In this document: positions 63,264 to 64,000 of the stretch, one piece after another
Layout of the letters: every line of letters begins with the position of its first letter
Numbering within the stretch: position 1 is the stretch's first letter
From: Verrucomicrobiota bacterium JB023
GTDB taxonomy: Bacteria; Verrucomicrobiota; Verrucomicrobiia; Verrucomicrobiales; Akkermansiaceae
DNA length: 64,000 bases
Reading direction: 5' to 3'
Assembly (NCBI GenBank): GCA_030673895.1
Contig: JAUTCR010000073.1
Location: forward strand, 1-64,000
The notes under the pieces: generated by a model
The model's database searches: none
What the model was told of the DNA's origin: nothing
The model's input: the letters and a program-made list of their open reading frames with translations, nothing else
Position numbers and translations under genes: made by a program

Positions 63264-64000
63264 CTAATCGTCGTTCAGCCAGGAGTCGTTCTCTCCCTTC
63301 GACCGACCGACCGTATCCGCCACGTAGGCTCCCCGCTCACCACGTGGGCGGTCGGGTCCTATTGTGGTGTCGACCACCGTTTGATGCTCGATTTCAGAAT
63401 CAAGCTCCGCTCCGACGAGGAGGCTGAAGCCGAAGCTGTAGAGCCAAAGCAAGAGAAGAGCGATCCCCGCGAGCGAGCCATAGGTTTTGCCCAGATCGAG
63501 AACCGCTCCGGCCGCCCAAGAGAGAAGACCTGAGCTAACGATCCAGAGTATCGTGGCCAGGATAGAACCCACCGTCACCCACCGCCAACGGGGAGGGCGA
63601 CGGGAGGGCCCGTAGCGAAAGGTCACCATGACCCAGAGCCAGAAAACAATCGCGAGAAAGGGCCAGCGAATCACCGAAAGGAACGGAGCAAAATCGGCGA
63701 CAAGAGCCTGCGCCACATGAGGACCGAGGACCAGCAGACCGAGGATGATCACACTCCCGGCGGTCGTCAGGAGCGCGAAAGCGAGGGCACGTAATTTGGC
63801 TGCGATGAAGTTGCGCGAATTCTTCTGCCCGTAGGCGACGTCCAGCCCGGTAGCAATTCCCTGATGCGCCTTGGATGCGCCCCAGAGAGCGAAAAGCAGA
63901 CTGATCGCGACCCCGGTGCCACCGAGGTTCTGTTGACTAGACAAGCGGGTGAGTTCGCTCTCCGCAAAGTCAATGACCCCAGAGGGAATCACGCCCCGGA
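63264..64000 (-). CDS. YihY/BrkB-family membrane protein (partial, N-terminus missing)
   Basis: The frame is open to the right edge, so the true start lies outside; the apparent GTG at 63992 is an internal valine. The visible 245 residues contain LSSQQNLGGTGVAISLLFALWGAS, five further membrane segments, FRYGPSRRPPRWRWVTVGSI (the YihY core) and GKTYGSLAGIALLLLWLYSF, the family's C-terminal helix. A polar tail of about 35 residues ends it. YihY proteins are inner-membrane proteins of unclear function. Confidence 0.9.
   Translation of the reverse strand, partial: RGVIPSGVIDFAESELTRLSSQQNLGGTGVAISLLFALWGASKAHQGIATGLDVAYGQKNSRNFIAAKLRALAFALLTTAGSVIILGLLVLGPHVAQALVADFAPFLSVIRWPFLAIVFWLWVMVTFRYGPSRRPPRWRWVTVGSILATILWIVSSGLLSWAAGAVLDLGKTYGSLAGIALLLLWLYSFGFSLLVGAELDSEIEHQTVVDTTIGPDRPRGERGAYVADTVGRSKGENDSWLNDD

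Noticed and set aside
63992-64000. GTG at 63992 as the start of the YihY-type gene
   Set aside because: The frame continues open to the window edge and the family needs about 50 more N-terminal residues, so the valine is internal.

Overview
The window looks like chromosomal DNA of a marine or soil Verrucomicrobiota, most likely order Verrucomicrobiales. This is inferred from family content, not from a database search. The evidence is: SHD1-domain secreted proteins, a TIGR04073-type exosortase-associated protein, an ECF sigma factor paired with a planctomycete/verrucomicrobial-style Ser/Thr kinase, CSLREAI beta-helix proteins, very large secreted proteins with a shared C-terminal ending, and even, high GC. 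I found no tRNA, rRNA, insertion sequence, phage or CRISPR.

Layout. 1-2.6 kb: the tail of a secreted protein, two REP-like palindromes, then thiC (minus) behind a TPP riboswitch and an intrinsic terminator. 2.8-6.8 kb (plus): three unrecognised exported proteins, ribF, a DUF2752 protein and a small membrane protein in one tight run. 6.8-8.9 kb: an SHD1 protein, a TIGR04073 protein and a Cys-rich lipoprotein. 8.4-13.8 kb (minus): a MacAB/Lol-like ABC export operon flanked on both sides by Cys-rich exported proteins. 13.9-18.1 kb: a lysyl-endopeptidase-like protease with many accessory domains and an anchored hypothetical. 18.3-19.6 kb (plus): a Pro/Ala-rich membrane protein, a 25-residue membrane peptide and trxA. 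19.8-23.1 kb (minus): a glycine-zipper lipoprotein, pyrD and an S10 carboxypeptidase.

23.6-27.7 kb holds exopolysaccharide genes: a WcaJ-type initiating transferase (plus), then a Wzy/O-antigen-ligase protein and a GT4 glycosyltransferase (minus). 27.8-31.7 kb: methionine synthase split into two genes. 31.8-40.3 kb: Ser/Thr kinase, ECF sigma factor and a giant beta-helix protein, all minus and closely spaced, preceded by an unexplained leader or RNA region ending in a terminator. 40.8-42.6 kb: prfB with a canonical +1 programmed frameshift, and pgsA. 42.6-53.9 kb: a 3300-residue secreted multidomain protein with a glycine-rich secreted protein just upstream. 54.1-56.4 kb: galM and an M42 aminopeptidase. 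56.4-60.1 kb: ExbB, ExbD and a TPR protein. 60.3-64 kb: uvrC, an SHD1/hydrolase-like protein and the C-terminal part of a YihY/BrkB protein that runs off the window.

The best candidates for undescribed biology are the ABC exporter bracketed by Cys-rich exported proteins, the beta-helix/ECF/kinase cluster, the giant adhesin-like operon, the split MetH, and two intergenic regions with RNA-like structure (21.4-21.6 kb and 40.35-40.56 kb). Many start codons given here are re-chosen from the longest open frame by signal peptide, family alignment or neighbour spacing.
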